From NCBI GenBank assembly GCA_964394445.1, contig CAYMXO010000084.1, forward strand, positions 1-7,027: 7,027 nt of DNA. Direction: 5' to 3'. Under the pieces are notes generated by a model that saw only the letters and a program-made list of their open reading frames with translations, was not told where the DNA came from and made no database searches. Of this stretch, positions 1-6,351 are shown one piece after another; within the stretch, counting starts at the first letter, position 1; each line of letters starts with the position of its first letter. The position numbers and the translations under genes are program-made. This DNA comes from Thiopseudomonas sp964394445 (GTDB lineage: Bacteria > Pseudomonadota > Gammaproteobacteria > Pseudomonadales > Pseudomonadaceae).

Positions 1-1
1 T

Positions 2-1579
2 TACGGCGAGATCCAGAAAGAGCTGTCCGAGCTGTCCAGCAGGTTCTCCAACCAGCTGCTGGATGCAACCCAGGCCTGGACCAAGCACATTACCGATGAA
101 ACGGCCCTGGCCGGCCTGCCCGAATCCGCACTGGGCCAGCTGGCGCAAGCGGCGGCTGAGAAAGAGCTGGACGGCTGGCTGGTGACGCTGGAATTTCCCA
201 GCTACTACGCCATCATGACCTACGCCGACGACCGCGCACTGCGTGAAGAGGTCTACACCGCCTATAGCACCCGTGCTTCCGAGCAAGGCCCGAATGCGGG
301 CGAGTTTGACAATACGCCGGTGATGCAGCGCACCCTGGAGCTACGCCAGGAGCTGGCCGATCTGCTGGGCTTTGCCCACTACAACGAGCTGTCGCTGGCC
401 ACCAAAATGGCGCAAAGCCCGCAGCAGGTACTGGATTTTCTCAATGATCTGGCCGTGCGCAGCAAACCCTATGCCGGAAAAGACCTGGCCGAGCTGCAAG
501 CCTTTGCCAGTGAACAGGGCTGTGCCGACCTGCAAAGCTGGGATGTGGGTTACTTCAGCGAGAAACTGCGCGAGCAGCGTTACAGCATTAGCGAGGAAGA
601 AGTGCGCCAGTATTTCCCGGTGGATCGGGTACTGGGTGGCCTGTTCCAGATTGTGCAGCGGCTGTTCGGCATCGAAATCAGCGAAGAGCATAATTTTGAG
701 CGCTGGCACCCCGATGTGCGTTTGTTCAGCATTCGGGAAAATGGCCAGATCATAGGTCGCTTTTATTTTGACCTGTATGCCCGCAGCAACAAGCGTGGCG
801 GCGCCTGGATGGATGGTGCCCGTGACCAGTTCCGCAATGGCAAGGGTGAGCTGGTGTTGCCGGTGGCTTATCTGGTGTGCAACTTTACTCCGGCGATTGG
901 CGACAAGCCGGCCCTGCTGACCCACGATGAAGTCACGACCTTGTTCCACGAGTTTGGCCATGGTCTGCATCACATGCTGACCCGCGTTGAACAGCTGGGC
1001 GTGTCCGGCATCAATGGCGTGGCCTGGGATGCGGTCGAGTTGCCCAGCCAGTTTATGGAAAACTGGTGTTGGGAGCCGGAAGGGCTCGAGCTGATTGCCG
1101 GTCACTGGCAAACCGGTGCGCCTTTGCCCGCCGAGATGCTGGAGCGCATGTTGGCCGCCCGCAACTTCCAGTCCGGCATGATGATGGTGCGCCAGCTGGA
1201 ATTTTCCCTGTTCGACTTCGAGCTGCACGGCAGCCAGGGGCAGGGCCGAAGCGTGCAGCAGGTACTGGATGATGTGCGCAAGCGCGTGGCAGTCATGACA
1301 CCACCAGCGTGGAACCGTTTCCCGAACAGCTTTGGCCATATCTTTGCCGGCGGTTACGCTGCCGGTTATTACAGCTACAAGTGGGCTGAAGTGCTGTCGG
1401 CGGATGCTTTCTCGCGCTTTGAGGAAGAGGGCGTGCTGAACCCGCAAACCGGCCGTGCCTTCCGTGACAGCATCCTGGCCAACGGCGGTGCCTACGAGCC
1501 GCTGCAGCTGTTTGTCGAATTCCGTGGCCGTGAACCACAGATTGATGCCCTGCTGCGCCATAGCGGCCTGGCCGCATAA
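2..1579 (+). CDS. prlC: Oligopeptidase A (M3A zinc metallopeptidase), 5' end cut by the window
   Basis: The frame is open from base 2, so the gene begins upstream; 525 codons are present, against about 680 residues for the E. coli enzyme, so roughly the first 150 residues are missing. The internal ATG at 182 is not the true start, because in-frame family sequence continues upstream of it. The zinc site HEFGH is encoded at 947-961. The third metal ligand is probably the Glu at 1037-1039, in the context AWDAVELPSQFMENW, which is typical of M3 peptidases. The C-terminal substrate-binding tyrosine region (GGYAAGYYSYKWAEV) is also intact. Family knowledge: this is a cytoplasmic metallopeptidase that degrades short peptides, including released signal peptides. 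The stop is TAA. No frameshift or missing catalytic residue is seen, so it should be functional if its upstream part is intact. A yheV-type gene follows after a 177-bp gap containing a repeat doublet. Confidence 0.96.
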   Translation, partial: YGEIQKELSELSSRFSNQLLDATQAWTKHITDETALAGLPESALGQLAQAAAEKELDGWLVTLEFPSYYAIMTYADDRALREEVYTAYSTRASEQGPNAGEFDNTPVMQRTLELRQELADLLGFAHYNELSLATKMAQSPQQVLDFLNDLAVRSKPYAGKDLAELQAFASEQGCADLQSWDVGYFSEKLREQRYSISEEEVRQYFPVDRVLGGLFQIVQRLFGIEISEEHNFERWHPDVRLFSIRENGQIIGRFYFDLYARSNKRGGAWMDGARDQFRNGKGELVLPVAYLVCNFTPAIGDKPALLTHDEVTTLFHEFGHGLHHMLTRVEQLGVSGINGVAWDAVELPSQFMENWCWEPEGLELIAGHWQTGAPLPAEMLERMLAARNFQSGMMMVRQLEFSLFDFELHGSQGQGRSVQQVLDDVRKRVAVMTPPAWNRFPNSFGHIFAGGYAAGYYSYKWAEVLSADAFSRFEEEGVLNPQTGRAFRDSILANGGAYEPLQLFVEFRGREPQIDALLRHSGLAA

Positions 1580-1610
1580 CCACTCACGGGATCCGCTTTA
1601 GCCCAATGAC

Positions 1611-1680
1611 TGCAGGAGCCACTTCTAGTGGCAACCAGCGCTTGTTCATGGCACCGTTCGCCACTGAAGTGGCTCCTGCA
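1611..1680. repeat. REPIN-like inverted REP doublet
   Basis: Two inverted copies of a short REP-like unit lie between prlC and the zinc ribbon gene. The outer arms TGCAGGAGCCACT (1611-1623) and AGTGGCTCCTGCA (1668-1680) are perfect 13-bp inverted repeats. Each unit also folds alone: GCCACT-TCT-AGTGGC (1618-1632) and GCCACT-GA-AGTGGC (1660-1673). The two units are separated by 27 bases. This design, with a GGAGC-type head, an internal palindrome and two inverted units, matches REPINs, which are common between genes in Pseudomonas. It may also stabilise or end the prlC transcript, but no T tract follows. Family assignment is by pattern only. Confidence 0.75.
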
Positions 1681-1705
1681 ATGGCTCTTGCAGTAGCTCC
1701 TGCAC
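1670..1705 (+). repeat. Three 12-bp imperfect tandem copies of the REP end
   Basis: The right end of the REP doublet runs into two further 12-bp copies: TGGCTCCTGCAA (1670-1681), TGGCTCTTGCAG (1682-1693) and TAGCTCCTGCAC (1694-1705). The latter two are near copies of the REP terminus without the rest of the unit. This suggests slippage or repeated partial duplication at the element's edge. Confidence 0.7.
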
Positions 1706-1756
1706 TGCCCAGATTCACGACCGATTTTAGAACCCACAAACCCGGGAACCCGACCC

Positions 1757-2032
1757 ATGACAACCGAACAACCTGCCATCAAAAAACAGTTTATCGCCGG
1801 AGCGGTTTGCCCCGCCTGTGAGGCCATGGATACCATCCGCATGTGGCAACAGGATGGCGAGCAATACCGTGACTGCGTTGAATGCGGCTTTGCCGACAAG
1901 CTCAATGCAGACGGCAACTCGATCCCTCTGGAGTTGCCAACCCGGGTGACCGGTGACCGCCCTAAACCGGTCAAAAAAGCCAAGGCCATGCAGTTTTTTC
2001 CCAATCCCAAGCTGAAGAAAAAAGAAGAATAA
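1757..2032 (+). CDS. yheV: YheV-family putative zinc ribbon protein (DUF2387-like)
   Basis: This 91-residue protein has two zinc-knuckle pairs, C18-P-A-C21 and C40-V-E-C43, which together make a classic four-cysteine zinc ribbon. The N-terminal stretch KKQFIAGAVCPAC closely resembles E. coli YheV (RKRFIAGAKCPAC), which supports the family and the ATG start. The middle segment, CVECGFADKLN, also fits. The C-terminus is longer than in E. coli (66 residues) and ends in a lysine-rich tail (KLKKKEE) that may bind nucleic acid; that last point is inference. No signal peptide or membrane segment is seen, so it is probably cytoplasmic. The family's function is not established. A modest Shine-Dalgarno GGGA (1744-1747) lies 9 bases before the ATG. 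It is on the same strand as prlC, but separated from it by the repeat doublet, so co-transcription is uncertain. Confidence 0.88.
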   Translation: MTTEQPAIKKQFIAGAVCPACEAMDTIRMWQQDGEQYRDCVECGFADKLNADGNSIPLELPTRVTGDRPKPVKKAKAMQFFPNPKLKKKEE

Positions 2033-2035
2033 CCG

Positions 2036-2099
2036 GCCTGATACAGGCATAACGAGTCTGCGCTGCAGCCCGTTCTTCGGAGCGATATGCCGGACGGCA
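2036..2099 (+). other. Cluster of three small hairpins after the zinc ribbon gene
   Basis: Three short perfect or near-perfect hairpins follow the stop codon: GCCTG-ATA-CAGGC (2036-2048), CGTTC-TTCG-GAGCG (2071-2084, a stable UUCG tetraloop with one G-U pair) and TGCCG-GA-CGGCA (2088-2099). None is followed by a T tract, so a classical intrinsic terminator is not supported. They could protect the 3' end of the mRNA or be chance structures in GC-rich DNA. The rest of the 232-bp gap up to the glyQ promoter shows nothing I can name. Confidence 0.3.
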
Positions 2100-2197
2100 A
2101 CCCGGCCCGCAGAAGGCAGTCGCACGCTCTGGCAGGGTGGGGCTGGCGCTGATCCGGACTGCCCTTCCCGGGATACTTCCATAACGATGTGACTGTC

Positions 2198-2226
2198 TTC
2201 GGTTAGAGCCGTAAATACGCTATACT
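2198..2226 (+). promoter_or_regulatory. Probable sigma-70 promoter of glyQS
   Basis: The -10 hexamer TATACT (2221-2226) is a five-of-six match. With a 17-bp spacer the -35 would be TTCGGT (2198-2203), which is poor, so the -10 carries most of the support. Transcription would begin near 2233, leaving a leader of only about 30 bases. That is too short for a riboswitch or an attenuator. Confidence 0.5.
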
Positions 2227-2264
2227 CGTGCGTTTCTGCCCTTTCTAACCAACGGATAACCACA

Positions 2265-3212
2265 GTGAGCCAGAGCAATTCCGCCCCGCGCACCTTTCAG
2301 GACCTGATCCTTGCCTTGCAGAGCTTCTGGGCCGAGCAGGGCTGTGTGGTGCTGCAACCCTACGACATGGAAATGGGTGCAGGCACCTTTCACACCGCCA
2401 CCTTCCTGCGGGCCATCGGCCCGGAAACCTGGAACTCGGCCTATGTGCAGCCGTCACGCCGTCCGACCGATGGCCGGTATGGCGACAACCCCAACCGCCT
2501 GCAACACTATTACCAGTTTCAGGTAGTGCTCAAGCCCAACCCCGACAACATCCAGGAGCTGTATCTGGACTCGCTGCGCCGCATTGGCGTCGATCCGCTG
2601 GTGCATGACATCCGTTTTGTCGAAGACAACTGGGAATCGCCTACGCTGGGCGCCTGGGGTCTGGGCTGGGAAGTCTGGCTCAACGGCATGGAAGTCACCC
2701 AGTTCACCTACTTCCAGCAGGTGGGCGGTGTTGAGTGTTATCCGGTCACCGGTGAAATCACCTATGGCCTGGAGCGTCTGGCCATGTATCTGCAGGGCGT
2801 GGACTCGGTGTATGACCTGGTCTGGACCGACGGCCCCTTCGGCGTGGTGACCTACGGCGACGTGTTCCACCAGAACGAAGTGGAGCAGTCCACCTACAAC
2901 TTCGAACACGCCAATGTGGAAAAACTGTTCGAGCTGTTTGATTTTTACGAAAGCGAAGCCAACCGCCTGATCGGGCTGAACCTGCCGCTGCCCACCTACG
3001 AAATGGTGCTCAAGGCATCGCACACCTTCAACCTGCTGGATGCCCGTCGTGCTATTTCCGTGACCGAGCGTCAGCGTTACATTTTGCGTGTGCGTGAACT
3101 GGCCCGTGCCGTGGCCCAGAGCTACCTGCAGGCCCGTGCCAAGCTGGGCTTCCCCATGGCGCCGGAGCACCTGCGCGACGAAGTACTGGCCAAGCTGGAG
3201 GCAGAACAATGA
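2265..3212 (+). CDS. glyQ: Glycyl-tRNA synthetase alpha subunit
   Basis: This is the catalytic alpha subunit of the tetrameric (alpha2beta2) bacterial glycyl-tRNA synthetase (EC 6.1.1.14), which activates glycine with ATP and charges tRNA-Gly in the cytoplasm. At 315 residues it is close to the E. coli length (303). Signature segments are visible: QGCVVLQPYDMEMGAGTFH near residues 25-43, the AYVQPSRRPTDGRYGDNPNR block at 59-78, WGLGWEVWLNGMEVTQFTYF near 131-150, and the class II motif 3 segment ITYGLERLAMYLQ at 165-177. Translation starts at GTG; alignment to E. coli GlyQ around RTFQDLIL supports this start, and no better ATG exists upstream. The Shine-Dalgarno is weak (GGAT, 2254-2257). The stop overlaps the start of glyS as ATGA, so the two subunits are probably translationally coupled at matched levels. 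Confidence 0.98.
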   Translation: MSQSNSAPRTFQDLILALQSFWAEQGCVVLQPYDMEMGAGTFHTATFLRAIGPETWNSAYVQPSRRPTDGRYGDNPNRLQHYYQFQVVLKPNPDNIQELYLDSLRRIGVDPLVHDIRFVEDNWESPTLGAWGLGWEVWLNGMEVTQFTYFQQVGGVECYPVTGEITYGLERLAMYLQGVDSVYDLVWTDGPFGVVTYGDVFHQNEVEQSTYNFEHANVEKLFELFDFYESEANRLIGLNLPLPTYEMVLKASHTFNLLDARRAISVTERQRYILRVRELARAVAQSYLQARAKLGFPMAPEHLRDEVLAKLEAEQ

Positions 3213-5254
3213 GCACACAGGATTTTCTGGTCGAGCTGGGTACCGAAGAGCTGCCACCCAAGGCGCTGAAAACCCTGTCACAAGCCTTTACCGGCGGCAT
3301 TGTCGCCGGCCTGAAAGCGGCCGGCCTGAGCCACGGCAAGGTGCACAGCTATGCGGCACCACGCCGCCTGGCCGTACAGGTTGAACAGCTGGCGGTACGT
3401 CAGGCTGACCGCCAGCAGCGTATGGATGGCCCGCCGGTGCAGGCCGCTTTTGCCACCGACGGCCAGCCGACCCAGGCTGCACTGGGCTTTGCCCGTCGCT
3501 GCGGTGTCGAGGTGGACCAGCTGGACCGCAGCGGGGCCAAGCTGAGCTTTACCCAGACCATTGCCGGTCAGGACAGCAGTGCCCTGCTGCCGGGTATTGT
3601 TGAGCAGTCGCTGGACAAGCTGCCGATTCCCAAGCGCATGCGCTGGGGTGCGCGCCGTGAGGAGTTTGTCCGCCCGACCCAGTGGCTGGTTATGCTGCTG
3701 GGCGAAGAGGTGGTGGACTGCACCATTCTGAGCCAGCAGGCCGGACGCCTGTCCCGTGGCCACCGCTTCCATCACAATGAAAACGTCAGCATTGCCAAAC
3801 CGGCTGACTATGTTGAAGCGTTGCGTGCGGCCTATGTGCTGACCGATTTTAACGAGCGCCGCACCCTGATCGAGCAGCGGGTGCAGGAACTGGCCGCCGC
3901 CGAACAGGGCAAGGCCATCATGCCTGCCGCCTTGCTGGATGAGGTCACTGCACTGGTTGAATGGCCGGTACCGCTGGTGTGCTCCTTTGAAGAGCATTTT
4001 TTGCAGGTGCCACAGGAAGCCCTGATCATCACCATGCAGGATGACCAGCGCTATTTCTGTCTGCTGGATGCCAGCGGCAAGCTGCTGCCACGCTTTATTA
4101 CCGTGGCCAACCTGGAAAGCCGTGATCCGGCCCAGGTGGTGTCAGGTAACGAAAAAGTGATCCGCCCACGCCTGACCGATGCCGAGTTCTTTTACCTGCA
4201 AGACCTGAAACAGCCGCTGGACAGCTTCAACGAACGCCTGAAAAGCGTGGTGTTCCAGGCCGATCTGGGCACCGTGTACGAAAAAGCCGAGCGTGTTGCA
4301 AAGCTGGCGGCGCTGGTGGCGGAAAAAATCGGCAGCAACGCCGAACATGCCGCCCGTGCCGGCATCCTGTCCAAGTGCGACCTGGCCACTGAAATGGTCG
4401 GTGAGTACCCGGAAATGCAGGGTATTGCCGGCTACTACTATGCCCGTGCCAACAACGAGCCGGGCGATATTGCCCCGGCCCTGAACGAGCAATACATGCC
4501 CCGGGGTGCCGGTGCCGGGCTGCCCGCCAGCAAAACCGGTGCGGCGGTGGCTGTGGCCGACAAAATTGATACCCTGGTCGGCATCTTCGGTATCGGCATG
4601 CTGCCGACCGGCAGCCGTGACCCCTATGCGCTGCGCCGCGCTGCGCTGGGTGTGCTGCGTATCCTGATCGAGAAAGAGCTGGAGCTGTCGCTGAGCGAAT
4701 TGCTGCAAGCCAGCATCGGGCTGTACGGTAGCCGCATCAAGGCCGATGGCCTGCTGGAGCAGGTGCAGGAGTTTATCTACGACCGTCTGCGTGCCCGCTA
4801 TGAAGATGCCGGTGTCGAGGTCAGCGTGTATCTGGCTGTGCGTGCCGTGCATCCCGACTCGCCGCTGGATTTTGACCAGCGTGTGCAGGCGGTACAGCAC
4901 TTCCGCAGCCTGGCTGAAGCCGAAGCCCTGGCCGCTGCCAACAAGCGTGTGTCCAACATTCTGGGCGATGCCGAGGGTGGCGAGGTGCAGGAGCCGTTGC
5001 TGGCTGAAGCCGCCGAAAAGGCTCTGTTTGCTGCGTTGCAGCAGGCACAGCAGGATGTGGCACCGCTGGCTGCTGCCCATGACTACACCGGTATCCTGAC
5101 TCGCCTGGCGCAGCTGCAACAGCCGGTCGATGCGTTCTTTGATGATGTCATGGTGAATGCTGATGACAGCGCGGTGCGTGCCAACCGTCATGCCCTGCTG
5201 GCGCAGTTGCGTGGCTTGTTCCTCAGCGTGGCGGATGTTTCTGTATTGGGCTGA
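3209..5254 (+). CDS. glyS: Glycyl-tRNA synthetase beta subunit
   Basis: This is the beta subunit of the alpha2beta2 glycyl-tRNA synthetase, responsible mainly for tRNA recognition. At 681 residues it matches the usual length (E. coli 689). The N-terminus FLVELGTEELPPKAL (residues 6-20) is the family signature. Other conserved blocks are MRWGARREEFVRPTQW (144-159), GHRFHHN (184-190), the HD-domain-like region around HAARAGILSKCDLATEMVGEYPE (380-402), DKIDTLVGIFGIG with DPYALRRAALGVLRI (451-485), and the C-terminal anticodon-binding region ending in VDAFFDDVMVNADD (640-653). The start is fixed by the ATGA overlap with glyQ and by GGAG (3197-3200) eight bases upstream. Translation ends at two in-frame stops, TGA TGA (5252-5257). 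A tandem repeat follows immediately after the stops. Confidence 0.98.
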   Translation: MSTQDFLVELGTEELPPKALKTLSQAFTGGIVAGLKAAGLSHGKVHSYAAPRRLAVQVEQLAVRQADRQQRMDGPPVQAAFATDGQPTQAALGFARRCGVEVDQLDRSGAKLSFTQTIAGQDSSALLPGIVEQSLDKLPIPKRMRWGARREEFVRPTQWLVMLLGEEVVDCTILSQQAGRLSRGHRFHHNENVSIAKPADYVEALRAAYVLTDFNERRTLIEQRVQELAAAEQGKAIMPAALLDEVTALVEWPVPLVCSFEEHFLQVPQEALIITMQDDQRYFCLLDASGKLLPRFITVANLESRDPAQVVSGNEKVIRPRLTDAEFFYLQDLKQPLDSFNERLKSVVFQADLGTVYEKAERVAKLAALVAEKIGSNAEHAARAGILSKCDLATEMVGEYPEMQGIAGYYYARANNEPGDIAPALNEQYMPRGAGAGLPASKTGAAVAVADKIDTLVGIFGIGMLPTGSRDPYALRRAALGVLRILIEKELELSLSELLQASIGLYGSRIKADGLLEQVQEFIYDRLRARYEDAGVEVSVYLAVRAVHPDSPLDFDQRVQAVQHFRSLAEAEALAAANKRVSNILGDAEGGEVQEPLLAEAAEKALFAALQQAQQDVAPLAAAHDYTGILTRLAQLQQPVDAFFDDVMVNADDSAVRANRHALLAQLRGLFLSVADVSVLG

Positions 5255-5260
5255 TGATTG

Positions 5261-5288
5261 TGTGCCTTGTGCCTTGTGCCTTGTGCTT
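5261..5288 (+). repeat. 7-bp tandem repeat, four copies
   Basis: TGTGCCT is repeated exactly three times (5261-5281), followed by a fourth copy with one change, TGTGCTT (5282-5288). The array starts six bases after the glyS stop and abuts the left arm of the 96-bp near-palindrome. It is outside coding sequence, so copy-number change would not alter a protein. It looks like a slippage-prone microsatellite. Confidence 0.9.
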
Positions 5289-5397
5289 GGGCGCCGGACA
5301 AGACGCTCCGTCAGGCTGAGGCCGCCACTTTGAGCAAGCTCAAAGCTGTCCGCCAAGGCCTGACTCCGGTCTTGTCCGGCGCCCTGCAGAGGTTTTT
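5289..5397. repeat. 96-bp near-palindrome with T tract; REPIN-like element and/or glyS terminator
   Basis: The outer arms GGGCGCCGGACAAGAC (5289-5304) and GTCTTGTCCGGCGCCC (5369-5384) are perfect 16-bp inverted repeats. The symmetry continues inward: TCAGGC (5311-5316) pairs with GCCTGA (5358-5363), and the centre CTTTGAGC-AA-GCTCAAAG (5328-5345) is a perfect 8-bp hairpin. Overall it is two 47-base half-sites around an AA centre, with a few mismatched stretches. Nine bases beyond the right arm is TTTTT (5393-5397), so the hairpin may end glyS transcription on the + strand. No T tract follows on the - strand side, so a terminator for the converging AbiE operon is less likely. The imperfect halves also fit an inverted repeat doublet of a dispersed element. 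Which role applies cannot be settled here. Confidence 0.75.
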
Positions 5398-5448
5398 GCT
5401 GTGGCTGGCTGTGATGTATTGAGCTGATACATTCTGCAAGACGCTCAA

Positions 5449-6351
5449 CTACATGCGAAATCCATGTTCTGGCTTGCTTTGTATGCGGCCAGATAGTGCG
5501 GCATCCAGGTGGTTACACTCCTGCACAACTGTCTCGCATAGATAATTCCAGAACTCGGGATGATCAATTGAAGTGTTACGAATGCTGGCCGGTAAAAAAC
5601 GACTCATTTCGTGCGTAAAGTCCTGGCGCACAGTTTCGTTATCCGGGGTTAGCCAAGCTAATTTTCTGGCAAGCTCTGTGCGGTAGTCGGCGAGGCTGAT
5701 ATCCCTCATATCCAGCTTGGCCCTTACCATTTCGGGGGAGCGTTGCACATTTTCCTGGCGTAACCAGGCGATATCCCACAGGTCACGAGGTTTTATCCGG
5801 TTGCCTCTGAGTATCAGGGCCAGCATTTTGTCTGCCAGTATTTCCTCACGGGTTTGTACCGGAATTGGCAAAGAAGCGAACGCCGACTCAATACCGTAAT
5901 GGCTGCGCACCGGCCTGACTGTAGGTTGAAGCGAGTCATAGGCGCAGATGTCGATGTGGAGTCGCTGCCCAGGAAGATCCCGCCGTTTGCCACGGGTCTG
6001 TAAAGTGACTTTCCAGGTGGATGTGTCGCCTTTGTCCAGCTTGGGTTCAGTAGCTACAACCGGCACCTGGTACTTGTTTTGTAAGAAGGTTTCCAGTCGT
6101 TCGGCCAGTCCGGCAAAATCTCCGGGTGAAAAATGGCATCCACCCGTGAAGTCCAGATCTTCTGACAGTCGGGATGAGTTGTAGCAGAGTCGCAGCGCCG
6201 TTCCACCCATGAAGGTCAGTTGCTCCAGGTAACCTTCAGCACCCAGCAGAGATAAAATATCCAGGTGCAGAATTTCTTTCTCGACAACAGCAGCCATCCC
6301 TGTCAGTTCAGGGTTTGCCATGATGGCTTTTTGTGACAGTTCAGCAAGCAT
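5449..6351 (-). CDS. abiEii: AbiEii/AbiGii-type nucleotidyltransferase toxin
   Basis: This 300-residue protein has the DNA polymerase beta-like nucleotidyltransferase signature of AbiEii toxins. It shows GGTALRL (residues 49-55) followed by the metal-binding SEDLDF (63-68, carboxylates E64, D65, D67), then LHIDI (131-135, third acidic position D134). The family-typical helix block ILADKMLALILRGNRIKPRD (171-190) continues into LWDI. Length and motif order are those of a complete AbiEii. Family knowledge: AbiE pairs act as type IV toxin-antitoxin systems that cause reversible growth arrest and block phage; related Mycobacterium MenT toxins transfer nucleotides to tRNA acceptor ends. The target here is unknown. 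The gene overlaps the upstream antitoxin gene by 11 bp, and AGGAG lies 7 bases before the ATG. It converges on glyS. Base composition is visibly lower in G+C than glyQS, which suggests horizontal acquisition. No catalytic residue appears lost. Confidence 0.93.
   Translation of the reverse strand: MLAELSQKAIMANPELTGMAAVVEKEILHLDILSLLGAEGYLEQLTFMGGTALRLCYNSSRLSEDLDFTGGCHFSPGDFAGLAERLETFLQNKYQVPVVATEPKLDKGDTSTWKVTLQTRGKRRDLPGQRLHIDICAYDSLQPTVRPVRSHYGIESAFASLPIPVQTREEILADKMLALILRGNRIKPRDLWDIAWLRQENVQRSPEMVRAKLDMRDISLADYRTELARKLAWLTPDNETVRQDFTHEMSRFLPASIRNTSIDHPEFWNYLCETVVQECNHLDAALSGRIQSKPEHGFRM

Noticed and set aside
341..1561. 406-residue open frame on the - strand across prlC
   Set aside because: It is wholly antisense to a clear M3 peptidase with intact motifs and has low-complexity His/Gln/Ala-rich composition, typical of a shadow frame in GC-rich coding DNA.
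1606..1821. 71-residue + strand open frame across the REP doublet
   Set aside because: Its repetitive Ala-rich middle is just the translation of the REP repeats, and it overlaps the real zinc ribbon gene in another frame.
2033..2264. T-box, riboswitch or leader peptide controlling glyQS
   Set aside because: The likely transcription start near 2233 leaves only about 30 bases of leader, and T-boxes belong chiefly to Gram-positive lineages. No glycine-riboswitch-like structure was recognised.
2454..3997. Long - strand open frames opposite glyQ and the start of glyS (2454-3281 and 3278-3997)
   Set aside because: Both lie opposite strongly conserved synthetase sequence and have Gln/His/Gly/Ala-rich shadow composition.
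4142..5356. 404-residue open frame on the - strand across glyS
   Set aside because: It is antisense to conserved glyS sequence, begins inside the intergenic palindrome and shows no recognisable domain; it is a shadow of GC-rich codons.
5261..5384. CRISPR array
   Set aside because: The 7-bp repeats are directly adjacent without spacers, and the palindrome is a single element; there are no cas genes.
5414..5432. ATGTAT/ATACAT inverted repeat as the abiE terminator
   Set aside because: The 6-bp AT-rich stem with a 7-base loop is weak and has no T tract following it on the - strand.
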